From Hyphomicrobiales bacterium (GTDB lineage: Bacteria > Pseudomonadota > Alphaproteobacteria > Rhizobiales > Rhizobiaceae): a DNA stretch of 64,000 bases. Below the pieces are notes generated by a model. It saw nothing but the letters and a program-made list of their open reading frames with translations. It did not search any database and was not told where the DNA came from. The position numbers and the translations under genes are program-made. The stretch is taken from assembly GCA_900466875.1 (NCBI GenBank), contig UBNQ01000023.1, forward strand, positions 248,001 to 312,000, given 5' to 3'. Positions 38,063-48,010 of the stretch are shown here, in pieces; within the stretch, counting starts at the first letter, position 1; every line of letters begins with the position of its first letter.

Positions 38063-39325
38063 TCAAGCGGCGTCGGAGCTGGCCATTGCCGCTTCGGCCT
38101 GTTGTCTGCGCATGTGCCGATGCTCCAGCGCATAGCAACCCCACAAAAGGCCGAGAAGCAGGTAGAAGTGCCGCCAGTGATCGGTATCGATCACATTGCC
38201 GACAAGCGCATGCCCGAGGATCATGATCCAGCAGATCATCAGATAGGGTTGCCATGGTCGTTCACGAAGAAGATAGCGGAACCCCATCCAGATCGTCGAC
38301 CAGATCATGATCTGATAGGTCGCGGCACCGAGCCAGCCGTAGGTGGTGAGCGATTTGAGCCAGATATTGTGCTCGTCCTCGCCATAGATCTTGCCGAACG
38401 CCATGGGCCCCAAACCGAGCGGCCGTTCCATGGCCATCAGGAAACCGATCTTGTGTCGCTCGAAGCGGCCGAGCCGGGCGCCGTCATATTCCTGCACCAG
38501 CCGGGCGCGGTTGGTGAACAGGTCGGAAATCTGGGGGATTTGAAGAGCGATCACCAGCGCCAGAATAAGCAGGACGACTGCAACGGCGGAGAGGGTCAGG
38601 ATCTTCAACCGAAACGCCGTCGTCCTTTCCTTCAGAAGCATGACAACGACCAGCGCTACGCCGCTAAACAGCAGCAGGCCCCAGGCCGCACGCGAAAAGG
38701 AGAGGAATACGCCAAGAACCAGCACGAGAATGCCGGCGATCAGAAATGGCGCCGCCAGAATGCGACCCGTCAACAGGCGGTAGGTCATGTAGAGGATCGG
38801 CGCGACCAGAAAGGGACCGAACACGTTCGGGTCCTGAAATGCACCCATAGCCCGATCATACCGGGTGAAGACGTGCGAGCCCGGAAACGCGTTGAAATAA
38901 CCGAGAATACCCAGAAGCGCGGTGATGATCGCCGCAACCACCCAGGCGCGAAAGATCAACTCGAACCGGCCGTGATCGTCTTCGATGATCGCTGCGTAAA
39001 AGACCGAACTCAGCGCCAGGAAGATCGAGACCGCGACATACATTGGGGCGCCGCTCATGTCCTTCATGACGGTGATGGAGAACATGCCGCCGATATTGAA
39101 GACAAGCAGCAGGGCAAGCAGAAGACAGACGGTGCGCGAAATCCGCAAGCCGAGCAGGAACCAGATTCCGATCTGCACGACCATGATGAGTTCGTATGGC
39201 GCGGGCTCGGAGATGACGAAACCCGACAGGAAAACCCCGAACGCCAGCAGACCGGACCCGAGAAGCCGGCTGATCTGTACTGTCGACAGGCGCTGGGCCT
39301 GTGGTTCGAAGCTCGCCGTGGTCAA
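38063..39325 (-). CDS. O-antigen ligase/polymerase-like membrane protein of the polysaccharide cluster
   Basis: A 420-residue protein with about 11 helices and the Wzy_C/O-antigen ligase motif region including FQDPNVFGPFLVAPIL and SFSRAAWGLLLFS, with a basic-rich loop before ERPLGLGPMAFGKIYGEDEHN. Wzy-type enzymes polymerise repeat units in the periplasm. It is the last gene of the minus-strand run; its start overlaps the stop of the initiating transferase gene by 4 bp. Genes with these types together resemble the upp (unipolar polysaccharide) locus of Agrobacterium; that parallel is inference. Confidence 0.82.
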   Translation of the reverse strand: MTTASFEPQAQRLSTVQISRLLGSGLLAFGVFLSGFVISEPAPYELIMVVQIGIWFLLGLRISRTVCLLLALLLVFNIGGMFSITVMKDMSGAPMYVAVSIFLALSSVFYAAIIEDDHGRFELIFRAWVVAAIITALLGILGYFNAFPGSHVFTRYDRAMGAFQDPNVFGPFLVAPILYMTYRLLTGRILAAPFLIAGILVLVLGVFLSFSRAAWGLLLFSGVALVVVMLLKERTTAFRLKILTLSAVAVVLLILALVIALQIPQISDLFTNRARLVQEYDGARLGRFERHKIGFLMAMERPLGLGPMAFGKIYGEDEHNIWLKSLTTYGWLGAATYQIMIWSTIWMGFRYLLRERPWQPYLMICWIMILGHALVGNVIDTDHWRHFYLLLGLLWGCYALEHRHMRRQQAEAAMASSDAA

Positions 39326-40869
39326 TACGCGTTGTCCGTGTTGAACAGGCTGATGGGTGTCAGGAACAGGATCTTCAGGTCGAAAAACAGCGACCAGTTT
39401 TCGATGTAATCCAGATCGTGCTGGGTGCGGGCGCGGATTTTTTCGTCCGAATCGAGCTCACCGCGAAGTCCCTTGATCTGCGCCCAGCCGGTCACGCCGG
39501 GCTTTACCCGGTGACGTGCGAAATAGCTTTCGATGACATCGACATATTTGCGCTCGCCGGTCTGGGCGTGGACGGCATGCGGGCGCGGGCCTACCAGCGA
39601 AAGCTCGCCCTTCAGCACGTTGAACAGCTGCGGAAGCTCGTCGATCGAGGATTTGCGCAGGAACCGGCCAACCGGGGTGACGCGCGGATCACCCTTGGTG
39701 ACGGCCTTCACTGCCGTCTGGTCGCTCATGTTTGTGTACATCGAGCGGAATTTCAGGACCTTGATGGTTTCGTTGTTGAAACCATGCCGGTTCTGACGGA
39801 ACAGGATCGGCCCCTTTGATGTGGTTTTCACGGCGATCGCGGCACCCAGCATGATCGGCCAGAGAAGCGTGATCGCGATGACGGTGAAAACGATGTCGAA
39901 GGCGCGTTTCGCCACTGAATCCCAGTCGCGGATCGGCTTGTCGAAAATATCGAACATCGGCACCGACCCCACATGGGAGTAGGAGCGGGGGCGGAAACGC
40001 AGGCGGTTGGCATGTGCCGCAAGCCGTATGTCGAGGGGAAGCACCCAGAGCTTGCGCAGCAGTTGCAGGATGCGCGCCTCGGCGCTCGCCGGCAGCGCGA
40101 TGATCAGCATGTCGATGCGGGCAAGCCGGGCGAACTCGATCAGTTCGGCAAAGGTGCCGAGTTTCGGGTAGCCGGCCACGACGCTCGGCGACCGGTCGCT
40201 GCCGCGGTCATCGAAGATGCCGCAGATGCGGATGTCGTTGTCCGGCTGCTGTTCCAGCGCGCGGATGAACTGTTTTGCAGGCTCACCGCCGCCGACGATG
40301 ACGGCACGACGCTCCATCACGCCGTTACGCGCCCAGTGGCGGATCGCATAGGCAGTCAAAAGACGCTCCGCGAGCAGGAAGGCTGCGCCGCACGCAAACC
40401 AGATCGCTGCAGCGCTTGGCGGATAGAGAACGCCTTCGGCAACCGATACGCCCATATAGGTCAGGACGAAGCCGATAGCCCACGCGGCGAGCACGCGCTT
40501 GGCATTGCGCCGGGCCGCGCGGATCGAGGGAATGAGATAGGTATCGGCAAGCTGCAGGAACAGCACCGTCAGCGTCGCACCGACGGCGGTAACGACGAAA
40601 CGCGTCAGGAAATGGCTGTCCGCCGGAACGGGTTGCATGTAGCAGGCAAAAAGGCCGATCGCGAGAAGGGATGCGAGTTCGAACAGCCGGAACTGCCCGA
40701 TCAGCATGGTCGGCGAATAATTGTTGTCGCGAAACTGATCGGCGATCTGCTTGGCGAAAGGGTTCAGCTCGACATGCGCGGCAGGCCCGTCACTGTGTGT
40801 TCCGCCATCCGCGACGCTGCGGCGCAATGCGTCGAGGTCCAGGTCCGGCCGATTGCCCAAGTCGCTCAT
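39322..40869 (-). CDS. Undecaprenyl-phosphate sugar phosphotransferase (polyprenyl glycosylphosphotransferase)
   Basis: A 515-residue enzyme with an N-terminal membrane region (about 55-190), a CoA-binding-like Rossmann segment (VIVGGGEPAKQFIRALE) and a C-terminal bacterial sugar transferase domain (about 325-515) with KFRSMYTN, SSIDELPQLFN and LVGPRP. This is the step-one enzyme that loads the first hexose onto the lipid carrier; the domain set matches ExoY/WcaJ-type and UppE-type proteins. It overlaps the downstream polymerase gene by 4 bp. Which sugar it transfers cannot be told. Confidence 0.92.
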   Translation of the reverse strand: MSDLGNRPDLDLDALRRSVADGGTHSDGPAAHVELNPFAKQIADQFRDNNYSPTMLIGQFRLFELASLLAIGLFACYMQPVPADSHFLTRFVVTAVGATLTVLFLQLADTYLIPSIRAARRNAKRVLAAWAIGFVLTYMGVSVAEGVLYPPSAAAIWFACGAAFLLAERLLTAYAIRHWARNGVMERRAVIVGGGEPAKQFIRALEQQPDNDIRICGIFDDRGSDRSPSVVAGYPKLGTFAELIEFARLARIDMLIIALPASAEARILQLLRKLWVLPLDIRLAAHANRLRFRPRSYSHVGSVPMFDIFDKPIRDWDSVAKRAFDIVFTVIAITLLWPIMLGAAIAVKTTSKGPILFRQNRHGFNNETIKVLKFRSMYTNMSDQTAVKAVTKGDPRVTPVGRFLRKSSIDELPQLFNVLKGELSLVGPRPHAVHAQTGERKYVDVIESYFARHRVKPGVTGWAQIKGLRGELDSDEKIRARTQHDLDYIENWSLFFDLKILFLTPISLFNTDNAY

Positions 40870-40946
40870 GAAACGGTCCCTTGTCTCCCGGTTATCATCG
40901 GAGAGATCATGAGAAATCGCTTATCAGGAAGATGCTAAGGAAGCCT

Positions 40947-42104
40947 TTAGGCGGGCTTTTTAACGCCAGCCGGCAGGGCTTCCCGATAAAGCCCAAGCAT
41001 GTCGCGCGCCATGACAGGGGCGGAGAATACGGCCTTGAAAGCTGCGGGTTTCGGCATGGTGCGGGCGCGCCAGTCCGGCTGGGTTGCTGCCGCGGTCATG
41101 ATGCGGGAAAGGTCCTGCGCGTCGCCCGGAATGGCAAGCGCTTCGCTGTTTTCGCCCAGCACTTCCGGTATTCCACCCACTCTCGAAGCAATGACGGCTT
41201 TGCCGGCTGCAAGCGCCTCGAGTACGATATAGGGCATCGCTTCGGCGCGGGAGGGAACGACGATCGTCTTTGCCAGCGCAAATGCCGTGCGGGCCGGCAT
41301 GGCAGGCAGCATCTGCATGCGCCGATCAAGCCCGAGTTCCGAAATCATTGCCCGGTATTTGTCCTCGTCGGGACCATCGCCGATCATCATCGCGGTCAAA
41401 GGCCTACCGATGCGGCGTTCGGTGCGCAGGAAGGCGTCGATGAAGACGTCAGGCCCCTTCATGTCGCGCATCATGCCGATGAAGAGAAAATCCGCAGCGT
41501 CCGGTTCAAGTGGGACGGGGGCGAATTCCGCTTCGTTTATGCCGTTGTAGATGACCTGCGAAAGCGGCCTCGGGCTACCGACCTTTGCCTCGTAGGTGCG
41601 TCTCTCGTAGTCGCAGACGAAAGCGATCGCATCGCAGAAATTTTCCTGGAAACGCTCAAGCCTCAACACGATCTGTCCGGTCGCGGATGACCGGGCAAAA
41701 TGCAGGCTGCCGCCATGCGGAGAATAGACGCGGGCTACGCGATACCTGTTTACCCGCAACACTGAGCCGATCATCCGGGCCACTGCGCCACCCTTGGCGC
41801 CATGTCCGTGCAGGATGTCCGGCTGCAAACTTTTTATATGTCGATAGCTCTTGGCTAGAGCGATCATGTCCGAGGGCGATATGGCCCGTCGCATCGGCAG
41901 GCGCGTCAGCCCCAATGCGAGCCGTGGCCTGATCGTTTCGAAAAGTGCCGCCTCGTAGGCGCCGCCCGTAGAACTGTCGCACAGGATGCCGACCTGATGG
42001 CCCGCGGCGCTGTGTTCTTCCACCAGATCGCGCACATGCCTGAAGATTCCGCCGATCGGATTGCGAAAGCAATGCAGGATGCGCAAGGGAGGGGAGGGAT
42101 GCAT
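40947..42104 (-). CDS. Glycosyltransferase family 4
   Basis: A 385-residue GT-B fold enzyme. The N-terminal acceptor part begins RILHCFRNPIGGIFRHVRDL, and the C-terminal donor part has the motif PSRAEAMPYIVLEALAAGK with the paired glutamates. Sugar specificity is unknown. It lies 6 bp after the Wza-like gene, so the two are co-transcribed, and 77 bp before the initiating transferase. Confidence 0.9.
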   Translation of the reverse strand: MHPSPPLRILHCFRNPIGGIFRHVRDLVEEHSAAGHQVGILCDSSTGGAYEAALFETIRPRLALGLTRLPMRRAISPSDMIALAKSYRHIKSLQPDILHGHGAKGGAVARMIGSVLRVNRYRVARVYSPHGGSLHFARSSATGQIVLRLERFQENFCDAIAFVCDYERRTYEAKVGSPRPLSQVIYNGINEAEFAPVPLEPDAADFLFIGMMRDMKGPDVFIDAFLRTERRIGRPLTAMMIGDGPDEDKYRAMISELGLDRRMQMLPAMPARTAFALAKTIVVPSRAEAMPYIVLEALAAGKAVIASRVGGIPEVLGENSEALAIPGDAQDLSRIMTAAATQPDWRARTMPKPAAFKAVFSAPVMARDMLGLYREALPAGVKKPA

Positions 42105-42110
42105 CTTGGG

Positions 42111-42701
42111 TCAGAACAGGCGCTCGCGGACATAGATCGTGTCGCCGGCAAGGATCGGGGCGGTGATGACAGTTCGTCCGGTTGCCACCTGCCCGTTGAT
42201 CTTGCGGGTCACGTCGACGTCCCGCTCGTTGCCGCGCGACGTAAAGCCGCCGGCAATCGCGATCGCATTCTGCGCCGTCATGCCCGGTACGTAGGAATAC
42301 TGTCCTGGCCGTCCGACTTCGCCCATGACGAAGACCGGGCGGTACCTGTCGATTTCGATGCTGACGTCGGGATCGCGCAGATAACCCTTTTTCAGGCGGC
42401 TTGCGATGGCGCCTTCCAGTGCCGGCAGCGTCTGGCCGCGGGCTGCAACCTGTCCGACAAGCGGGAAGGCGATATAGCCGGCCTGATCGACCGTATAGGT
42501 GTTTGTTAGTCCGGTCTGCTCGAAGACGGTCACGCGCAGGCGGTCGCCGCTATCCAGCCGGTAGGGCTGCAGTGCGGCCGTCTCGAACCCCTTCGATGGC
42601 GGAGGAGAGGACGCGCAGCCGCTCAGCAGCGCGACTGTGGCGAAGATGGCCGCGGCCAGCACCTTATGGGTCTGCACTTGTCTGCGTCGGGCAAGGACCA
42701 T
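42111..42701 (-). CDS. Wza-like polysaccharide export lipoprotein
   Basis: A 196-residue protein with a basic start, hydrophobic core and lipobox LLSGC, so an outer-membrane lipoprotein. The polysaccharide biosynthesis/export domain is present (YRLDSGDRLRVTVFEQTG, then GEVGRPGQYSYVPGMTA with a SLBB-like unit). It is shorter than E. coli Wza and resembles GumB/ExoF-type outer-membrane channel subunits. It is divergent from the GumC/Wzc-like gene with a 171-bp gap that holds both promoters. Confidence 0.9.
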   Translation of the reverse strand: MVLARRRQVQTHKVLAAAIFATVALLSGCASSPPPSKGFETAALQPYRLDSGDRLRVTVFEQTGLTNTYTVDQAGYIAFPLVGQVAARGQTLPALEGAIASRLKKGYLRDPDVSIEIDRYRPVFVMGEVGRPGQYSYVPGMTAQNAIAIAGGFTSRGNERDVDVTRKINGQVATGRTVITAPILAGDTIYVRERLF

Positions 42702-42872
42702 GTCCCACTCAGGCTCCGGCTGTTCATGTCGTTTCGGCGATTATGGATCTGTTAGGGTTAATGGCCGGTAAAAACGCAGATGATAATCAGCAACTCCGAA
42801 AATAAAGGGCTATTAACCACAGGGTTACCACGGTCCTTTACCATTCGCTGAACTGAGACGGTGGAGTGTGTG

Positions 42873-45152
42873 ATGTCGGGAGCCAACGGCAATTACCAGG
42901 ACGTGGATATCGATCTGGGTCGCGTGATCGCCGCCGTGTGGGCGCGCAAGGGCCGAATCCTTGCCGTCACCGCCTTCGCGGCCGTGGCTTCGCTCGTCAT
43001 CACGAGCATGATGACGCCGAGCTACAAGGCAGAGACGCGGCTACTGATCGAATCCCGCTCGCCGAACCTGACGGGCGGAGAGGGGGCGGCGGCCGGCAAC
43101 GATCCGGTGCTCGACAGTCTCAACATCACCAGCCAGGCGCAGCTCCTGCAATCAAGCGATCTGATCCGCCGTGTTGCCCGTGAGCTCAACCTTGCGCAAT
43201 ACAAGGAATTCGATCCGGCCGCGCGATCTCTGCTGCCTGATCTTCTTGTCATGACCGGCCTGAAGCCGGACCCGATGGCGCTCGATCCCGAAGACCGCGT
43301 CGTGGAAAAATTCCGCGAGCGGCTGGAAGTCTACGCGGTCGAGAACTCGCGCGTCATCGGCGTCGAGTTTTCCTCGCATGATCCGGTTCTTGCCTCCGCC
43401 ATTCCCAACAAGATGGCCGAGGTCTACCTTCAGCTGCAGAGCGGCGCCAAGCTCGACACCCATTCGGAAACGGCCAAATGGCTGGAGCCGGAAATCGCCA
43501 ATCTGACCCAGCGGGTGAGGGAGGCCGAAAGCAAGGTTGCCGAATATCGGTCCAGCAACGGCCTGTTCCGGACGAACGAAACCAACAGTTTTTCAAGCCA
43601 GCAGCTGAACGATATTTCCACCGAACTGACGCGGGTTCGCGGCGAACGCGCCAATGCCGAGGCGAAGGTGGAAAATGTCCGCACCGCGCTGGGCGCAGGC
43701 CGGGATTCCGACACGATCGCGGATGTCGTCAGCTCGCAGGTGATCCAGCGGTTGAAGGAAGCCGAGACCAATCTTCAGGCGCAGATTTCCGATCAGGCGA
43801 CATCGCTTCTCGATGGCCATCCCCGGATCAGAGGTCTGCGGGCACAGCTCGCCCAGATCCGCCAGCAGATCGCCAGCGAGACCCGGAAAGTCCTTGCGAG
43901 CCTTGAAAGCGAGGCGGAGGTTTCGCGCCTGCGCGAACAGCAACTCATCGCGCAGCTCAATACGCTGAAGGCCGACTCCGCCCGGGCCGGGGAAGAGGAA
44001 GTCGGGCTTCGTGCACTGGAGCGTGAGGCCACCGCACAGCGTCAGCTGCTCGAAACCTATCTCGCCCGCTATCGCGAGGCGACCTCGAGGCTCGACGGCA
44101 ATGCCACGCCGGCCGATGCCCGCGTCGTCTCGAAGGCTGTGGAACCGTCCGAACCCTATTTCCCCAAAATCATCCCGATCGTCATCGTCGTGACGCTGGC
44201 GACGCTGATCGTCAGCTGCCTGATCGTGATGATTTCGGAACTGTTCAGTGGTCGCGCCCTGAGGCCGATCAATCGGGAAGCTCTGCCTGAGCCCGCGCCT
44301 CTCCGGGAGCGCGAAAAGACGGTAGAGGCACCGCTGCCTGCCGCCGCACCGGCAACTGCTGCCATCGTCTCGCGCGAAACCACTGTCGAAACGAAAGCGT
44401 TGCCAGAGCCGACAGTCGCTGTCGAGCGGAGGACAGAGGTTCACAGCACTGTCCTGCCGCCTGCACCGGTTGTCGCTTCGAAGGCGGAAGCGGTCGAGGA
44501 TATCGCCTTAACGGAGCCTGCGGCATCGGATGAGGTGGAATCGGCTCCCATCATCGATACGGGCTTCACGATCGGCTCGGTCGCTCATTATCTGCAGCGC
44601 CATGCAGTCCCGGTTGCGGTTGCGGTCTCGCCGATCGGCGACGAGGGCTCTACGGCAACCGTCATGCTGGCGCGCGCCGTGGCCGAATCCGGCCGCACCG
44701 TCGTTCTGATCGACCTGACAGGATCGGCATGCCCGACGCGCCTTATGGCCGAGCATGACCGTCTGCCGGGGATTACCGATCTTCTGTGCGGAGAGACGGC
44801 GTTCGGCGAGGCCATCCATCCCGACCGCCTGTCCGAGGCCCATGTCGTGCCGCAGGGCGTATCCGACCCTGTCCGTGCCATGCGCGGTGCCGATCGCCTG
44901 ACGATGATCATCGATGCACTCGCCGATGCCTATGACCTTGTGCTGATCGAATGCGGTCCGGCCGACACTGCCAGCCTGAAGCGCCTGGTGCGCGCAGATG
45001 GTACGGAGATCATCTTGTCCGTTCCGGGCTTCACCGAGGATGCGATCGCCGAGCTTGTCGTCACCTATGCCGATGCCGGTTTCCGCAACCTCCTCGTCAT
45101 GGCGCAGCCGGACGACCGCCAGTCGCCGTCATCGCGCCGCAGCGCCGCCTGA
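42873..45152 (+). CDS. GumC/Wzc-like polysaccharide co-polymerase with degenerate kinase domain
   Basis: A 759-residue inner-membrane protein started at ATG after GGTGGAG. It has a Wzz domain near the N-terminus with one membrane helix, a long periplasmic coiled coil (about 190-400), a second helix near 425-450, a Pro/Ala/Glu-rich linker and a C-terminal Rossmann-type domain (about 565-745) like BY-kinases. In the latter the Walker A is changed: GDEGST at 589-594 lacks the lysine of the usual GEGKST, the A' motif reads LIDLTGSA, and no C-terminal tyrosine cluster is seen (the tail is QSPSSRRSAA). It should work in chain-length control and export without kinase activity. It is divergent from the Wza-like gene. 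Confidence 0.88.
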   Translation: MSGANGNYQDVDIDLGRVIAAVWARKGRILAVTAFAAVASLVITSMMTPSYKAETRLLIESRSPNLTGGEGAAAGNDPVLDSLNITSQAQLLQSSDLIRRVARELNLAQYKEFDPAARSLLPDLLVMTGLKPDPMALDPEDRVVEKFRERLEVYAVENSRVIGVEFSSHDPVLASAIPNKMAEVYLQLQSGAKLDTHSETAKWLEPEIANLTQRVREAESKVAEYRSSNGLFRTNETNSFSSQQLNDISTELTRVRGERANAEAKVENVRTALGAGRDSDTIADVVSSQVIQRLKEAETNLQAQISDQATSLLDGHPRIRGLRAQLAQIRQQIASETRKVLASLESEAEVSRLREQQLIAQLNTLKADSARAGEEEVGLRALEREATAQRQLLETYLARYREATSRLDGNATPADARVVSKAVEPSEPYFPKIIPIVIVVTLATLIVSCLIVMISELFSGRALRPINREALPEPAPLREREKTVEAPLPAAAPATAAIVSRETTVETKALPEPTVAVERRTEVHSTVLPPAPVVASKAEAVEDIALTEPAASDEVESAPIIDTGFTIGSVAHYLQRHAVPVAVAVSPIGDEGSTATVMLARAVAESGRTVVLIDLTGSACPTRLMAEHDRLPGITDLLCGETAFGEAIHPDRLSEAHVVPQGVSDPVRAMRGADRLTMIIDALADAYDLVLIECGPADTASLKRLVRADGTEIILSVPGFTEDAIAELVVTYADAGFRNLLVMAQPDDRQSPSSRRSAA

Positions 45153-45159
45153 AATCCTG

Positions 45160-46380
45160 TCAATCCTGCTCGCCGTGACGGGAGCGCCAGCGCTGCGCCA
45201 TCGCATAGAGCCGATGGTTCCGCTTGATCGCAGTCTTGATGCCGGTTTTCGCCAGATGCAAATAGGCCAGCGCCGAGCCCTTGGCGCTGATCGGCAGAAG
45301 CATGTCGTGCTGCACGGTCTCCTGGCTACACCAGCTGCGCTTGTAGGGCTGGTCGCCGATGCCGAAATCGAAAAGAGTCGCCCCTTCTTTGATGCTGCGC
45401 TCGATCGCCAACCAGAATAGAAGCTCGCCCGGACTTGCGTCGGCCCCGACGCTGTCGTCGATGGAACCGAACTGACAGAGCACATGGCCGCCCTTGCGCG
45501 ATAGGCCGGTTACGGCTGCGATATGGCCGCCGTGCTCGCCTTTCAAACGGATTGCATGCATGGAGAGCGGTATATCCTGACCGCGTTGAGGTGCATCGAG
45601 CAGCCTGTGCAGGAAGTCGCGTGTCGGGATGGCGGCGAAGACATCCGGCAGACCGAATGCCTTCAGTCTTTCACCCTTTTGCGCGAAGAAGCGGTCGAGA
45701 AGCGCATGCTGTTCTTCCACCTTATCGGCCACGACATAATCGAAGCCGCCGATCGCTTCCAGCCTGCGTACTTGAACCCGGTATTTCTTGCGCCGCGCCT
45801 TGGCGTTCACCTGCGCAAGTGTCGCCTCCATCGTGCCGAGAAGCGGCAGCTGAAAAGAATGATTCTGGTTTTCGATCGAGGCCAGATCGCTCAGCGGATG
45901 CGTGATGCCTTTCCACGCAAGCGGAACCTGATCGATCACAAGGAGGTCGCCAACGCCGCGTAGTGATCGTTCGAGATCTGTCTTGAACTTCTGCAGCGCA
46001 TTCGCATCCGGCGCGGCAAGCGCGTCGTCGAAAAGGCCCGTGTTGAGGTTGTTGAACCGCCCACCCGGAACCCGCGCGATGCGCCCGAATCTGCCCGCGA
46101 CGATTTCGAGCGGCAGCAGAAACAGAATGCGGGCACCTATAGAGCCTGTGACGGCCAGCAACTCACTCTGCTGCGCCGCCGTCCACGCGCGGCACCAGTC
46201 GAGGCCCTGATTGAGTGAATTCCATTCCCGGCGTTCGAGACGCCGCCATTCGTCTTCGATCGGCGAGATATCGCGCGCCACGGCAATGTCGAGTTCGTCG
46301 AAATGCACTTCTGGCTTCTCCGTTGTCCCGGAGAGAACCGACGGAGCACTCGTCTCGTCCTGATTTGCCCTTGCAGTCAT
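45160..46380 (-). CDS. GNAT-family acyltransferase (CelD/BcsL-like)
   Basis: A 406-residue protein with the acetyltransferase-6 domain of CelD-type (cellulose-synthesis-linked) enzymes: an N-terminal RRLERREWNS region, KARRKKYRVQVRRLEA and the C-terminal FDFGIGDQPYKRSWCSQE motif. It is found with polysaccharide genes, so it may acylate the polymer or its precursor. It is convergent with the GumC-like gene (7 bp apart), at the edge of the cluster. Confidence 0.85.
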   Translation of the reverse strand: MTARANQDETSAPSVLSGTTEKPEVHFDELDIAVARDISPIEDEWRRLERREWNSLNQGLDWCRAWTAAQQSELLAVTGSIGARILFLLPLEIVAGRFGRIARVPGGRFNNLNTGLFDDALAAPDANALQKFKTDLERSLRGVGDLLVIDQVPLAWKGITHPLSDLASIENQNHSFQLPLLGTMEATLAQVNAKARRKKYRVQVRRLEAIGGFDYVVADKVEEQHALLDRFFAQKGERLKAFGLPDVFAAIPTRDFLHRLLDAPQRGQDIPLSMHAIRLKGEHGGHIAAVTGLSRKGGHVLCQFGSIDDSVGADASPGELLFWLAIERSIKEGATLFDFGIGDQPYKRSWCSQETVQHDMLLPISAKGSALAYLHLAKTGIKTAIKRNHRLYAMAQRWRSRHGEQD

Positions 46381-46489
46381 CCATCACCCGTATACCTGTC
46401 GATATATTGGCCAGTGAGCGCGAAGAATGCGTTTATGACGTTGAAGAAATAGGCGGAAGCATGGGGTCTGGTTAACCTGCGGTGTACGG

Positions 46490-46699
46490 CTACCGCTTCG
46501 GCTTTGGTCCGGCCATCCATTTGATGATCAGCATCGCCGGCAGGATCCACAGCAGCCCGGACAGAAGGAAATAGAGGAAATGCACCCACCAAGGGGCGGT
46601 GGCGAGCGTCAGCGTTGCGATCGTCGTTGCCGCAAGCGCGTAGGTGATCACCAGGATGATGATCAGAATGGTACCGACAAAACTTCTCCAACGCGGCAC
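46490..46699 (-). CDS. DUF2842 membrane protein
   Basis: A 69-residue protein with two hydrophobic helices separated by a short hinge (TAPWWVHFLYFLLSGLLW) and a basic end (GPKPKR). This is the DUF2842 layout, found beside ctaA in alphaproteobacteria. Function is unknown. It is divergent from ctaA with a 210-bp gap for both promoters. Confidence 0.8.
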   Translation of the reverse strand: MPRWRSFVGTILIIILVITYALAATTIATLTLATAPWWVHFLYFLLSGLLWILPAMLIIKWMAGPKPKR

Positions 46700-46909
46700 C
46701 AGACGTCCTCCTCAGGCTCCCCATGGCCGCGACCGGATGCCGCAAAGCCTTGGGGCTTGTTTTGCACGGGTCCATGAGGCAAATCAACGCGTAAAACCGG
46801 AGGCGATGTGCCGCTGTGGCGCGTTGTCTCACGGTGTCTCTTGAAAGACGGGCCGATGCGCACCCCCGATTGCGGCCCGAACGAAGCCATTATGGCAGGA
46901 GTCGTCATC

Positions 46910-48010
46910 ATGTCGGCAACGGATACGATCATCATCGAAGCGACGCGCGAAACCGGGCGGATCGAGCGGAACCGCAAGGCGGTCCGCATCTGGCTCGGTG
47001 TCGTCATCTTTACGCTCTTCTGTCTGGTCCTTGTCGGCGGCGCCACGCGGCTGACCGACAGCGGCCTGTCGATCACTGAATGGAAGCCGATCCACGGCGT
47101 CATCCCGCCGCTCAATGCCGCCGAGTGGCAGGAAGAGTTCGAACTCTACCAGCGTATTCCGCAATATCAGCTGCTCAACAGCCATATGACGGTCGATGAG
47201 TTCAAGTCGATCTTCTGGTGGGAATGGGCGCACCGGTTCCTCGCTCGCTCGATCGGCATCATTTTCGCGCTCCCGCTTGCGTTCTTCTGGGTGACCGGCC
47301 GTATCGAAAAGCGGGTACGCCTGCCGCTTCTCGGCACGCTGGCGCTGGGCGGGTTTCAGGGCTTTATCGGTTGGTGGATGGTCTCGTCCGGTCTCACCAA
47401 GCTTGTCAGCGTCTCTCAATACCGCCTCGCCACCCACTTGGTCATAGCCTGTCTGATCTTCGCCGCCTGTGTGTGGATCATGCGCGGACTGGCGTCGCAC
47501 GCAAAGGACCGTCCGCCGACGGACAAGTCGAAATGGGCGGCGGGTGCGATTGCCTTTCTCGTATTGTTTCAGATCTATCTCGGCGCGCTTGTTGCCGGTC
47601 TCGATGCGGGCTTGAGCTATAACACCTGGCCGATGATGGACGGCGCCTTCATCCCAAGCGACCTGTTCATCCAGAACCCCTGGTGGATCAATCTCTTCGA
47701 AAACCCCAAGACGGTTCAGTTCGTGCACCGCTGCGGCGCTTATGTGCTCCTGGTCGCCGTCTTCCTGCACATGATCGTCTCGCTGTCGAAAGCGCCGGCA
47801 ACAACCCATGCCCGCCGCGCAGTGCTGCTTTTCATCCTTGTCGGTATTCAGGCGGCAATCGGTGTGCTGACGCTCGTTTTTCAGGTCCCGCTCGACATGG
47901 CGCTTGCCCATCAGGGCATGGCACTGATCGTGCTCGGCTTCGCCATCGCCCATTTCCGTGCGTTTTTTGGTGAATATCCAAAGGAAGCGGCAATCGAGGT
48001 CAGAAGCTGA
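46910..48010 (+). CDS. ctaA: Haem A synthase (COX15 type)
   Basis: A 366-residue membrane enzyme oxidising haem O to haem A for cytochrome oxidase. Eight helices in two four-helix bundles carry the paired histidines ([33 protein letters not shown]). The start is set by AGGAG 8 bp before ATG; two in-frame ATGs upstream lack a spaced site. The [16 protein letters not shown] signature marks the type 2 family. The last bases overlap the convergent APH-like gene by 11 bp. Confidence 0.95.
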   Translation: MSATDTIIIEATRETGRIERNRKAVRIWLGVVIFTLFCLVLVGGATRLTDSGLSITEWKPIHGVIPPLNAAEWQEEFELYQRIPQYQLLNSHMTVDEFKSIFWWEWAHRFLARSIGIIFALPLAFFWVTGRIEKRVRLPLLGTLALGGFQGFIGWWMVSSGLTKLVSVSQYRLATHLVIACLIFAACVWIMRGLASHAKDRPPTDKSKWAAGAIAFLVLFQIYLGALVAGLDAGLSYNTWPMMDGAFIPSDLFIQNPWWINLFENPKTVQFVHRCGAYVLLVAVFLHMIVSLSKAPATTHARRAVLLFILVGIQAAIGVLTLVFQVPLDMALAHQGMALIVLGFAIAHFRAFFGEYPKEAAIEVRS

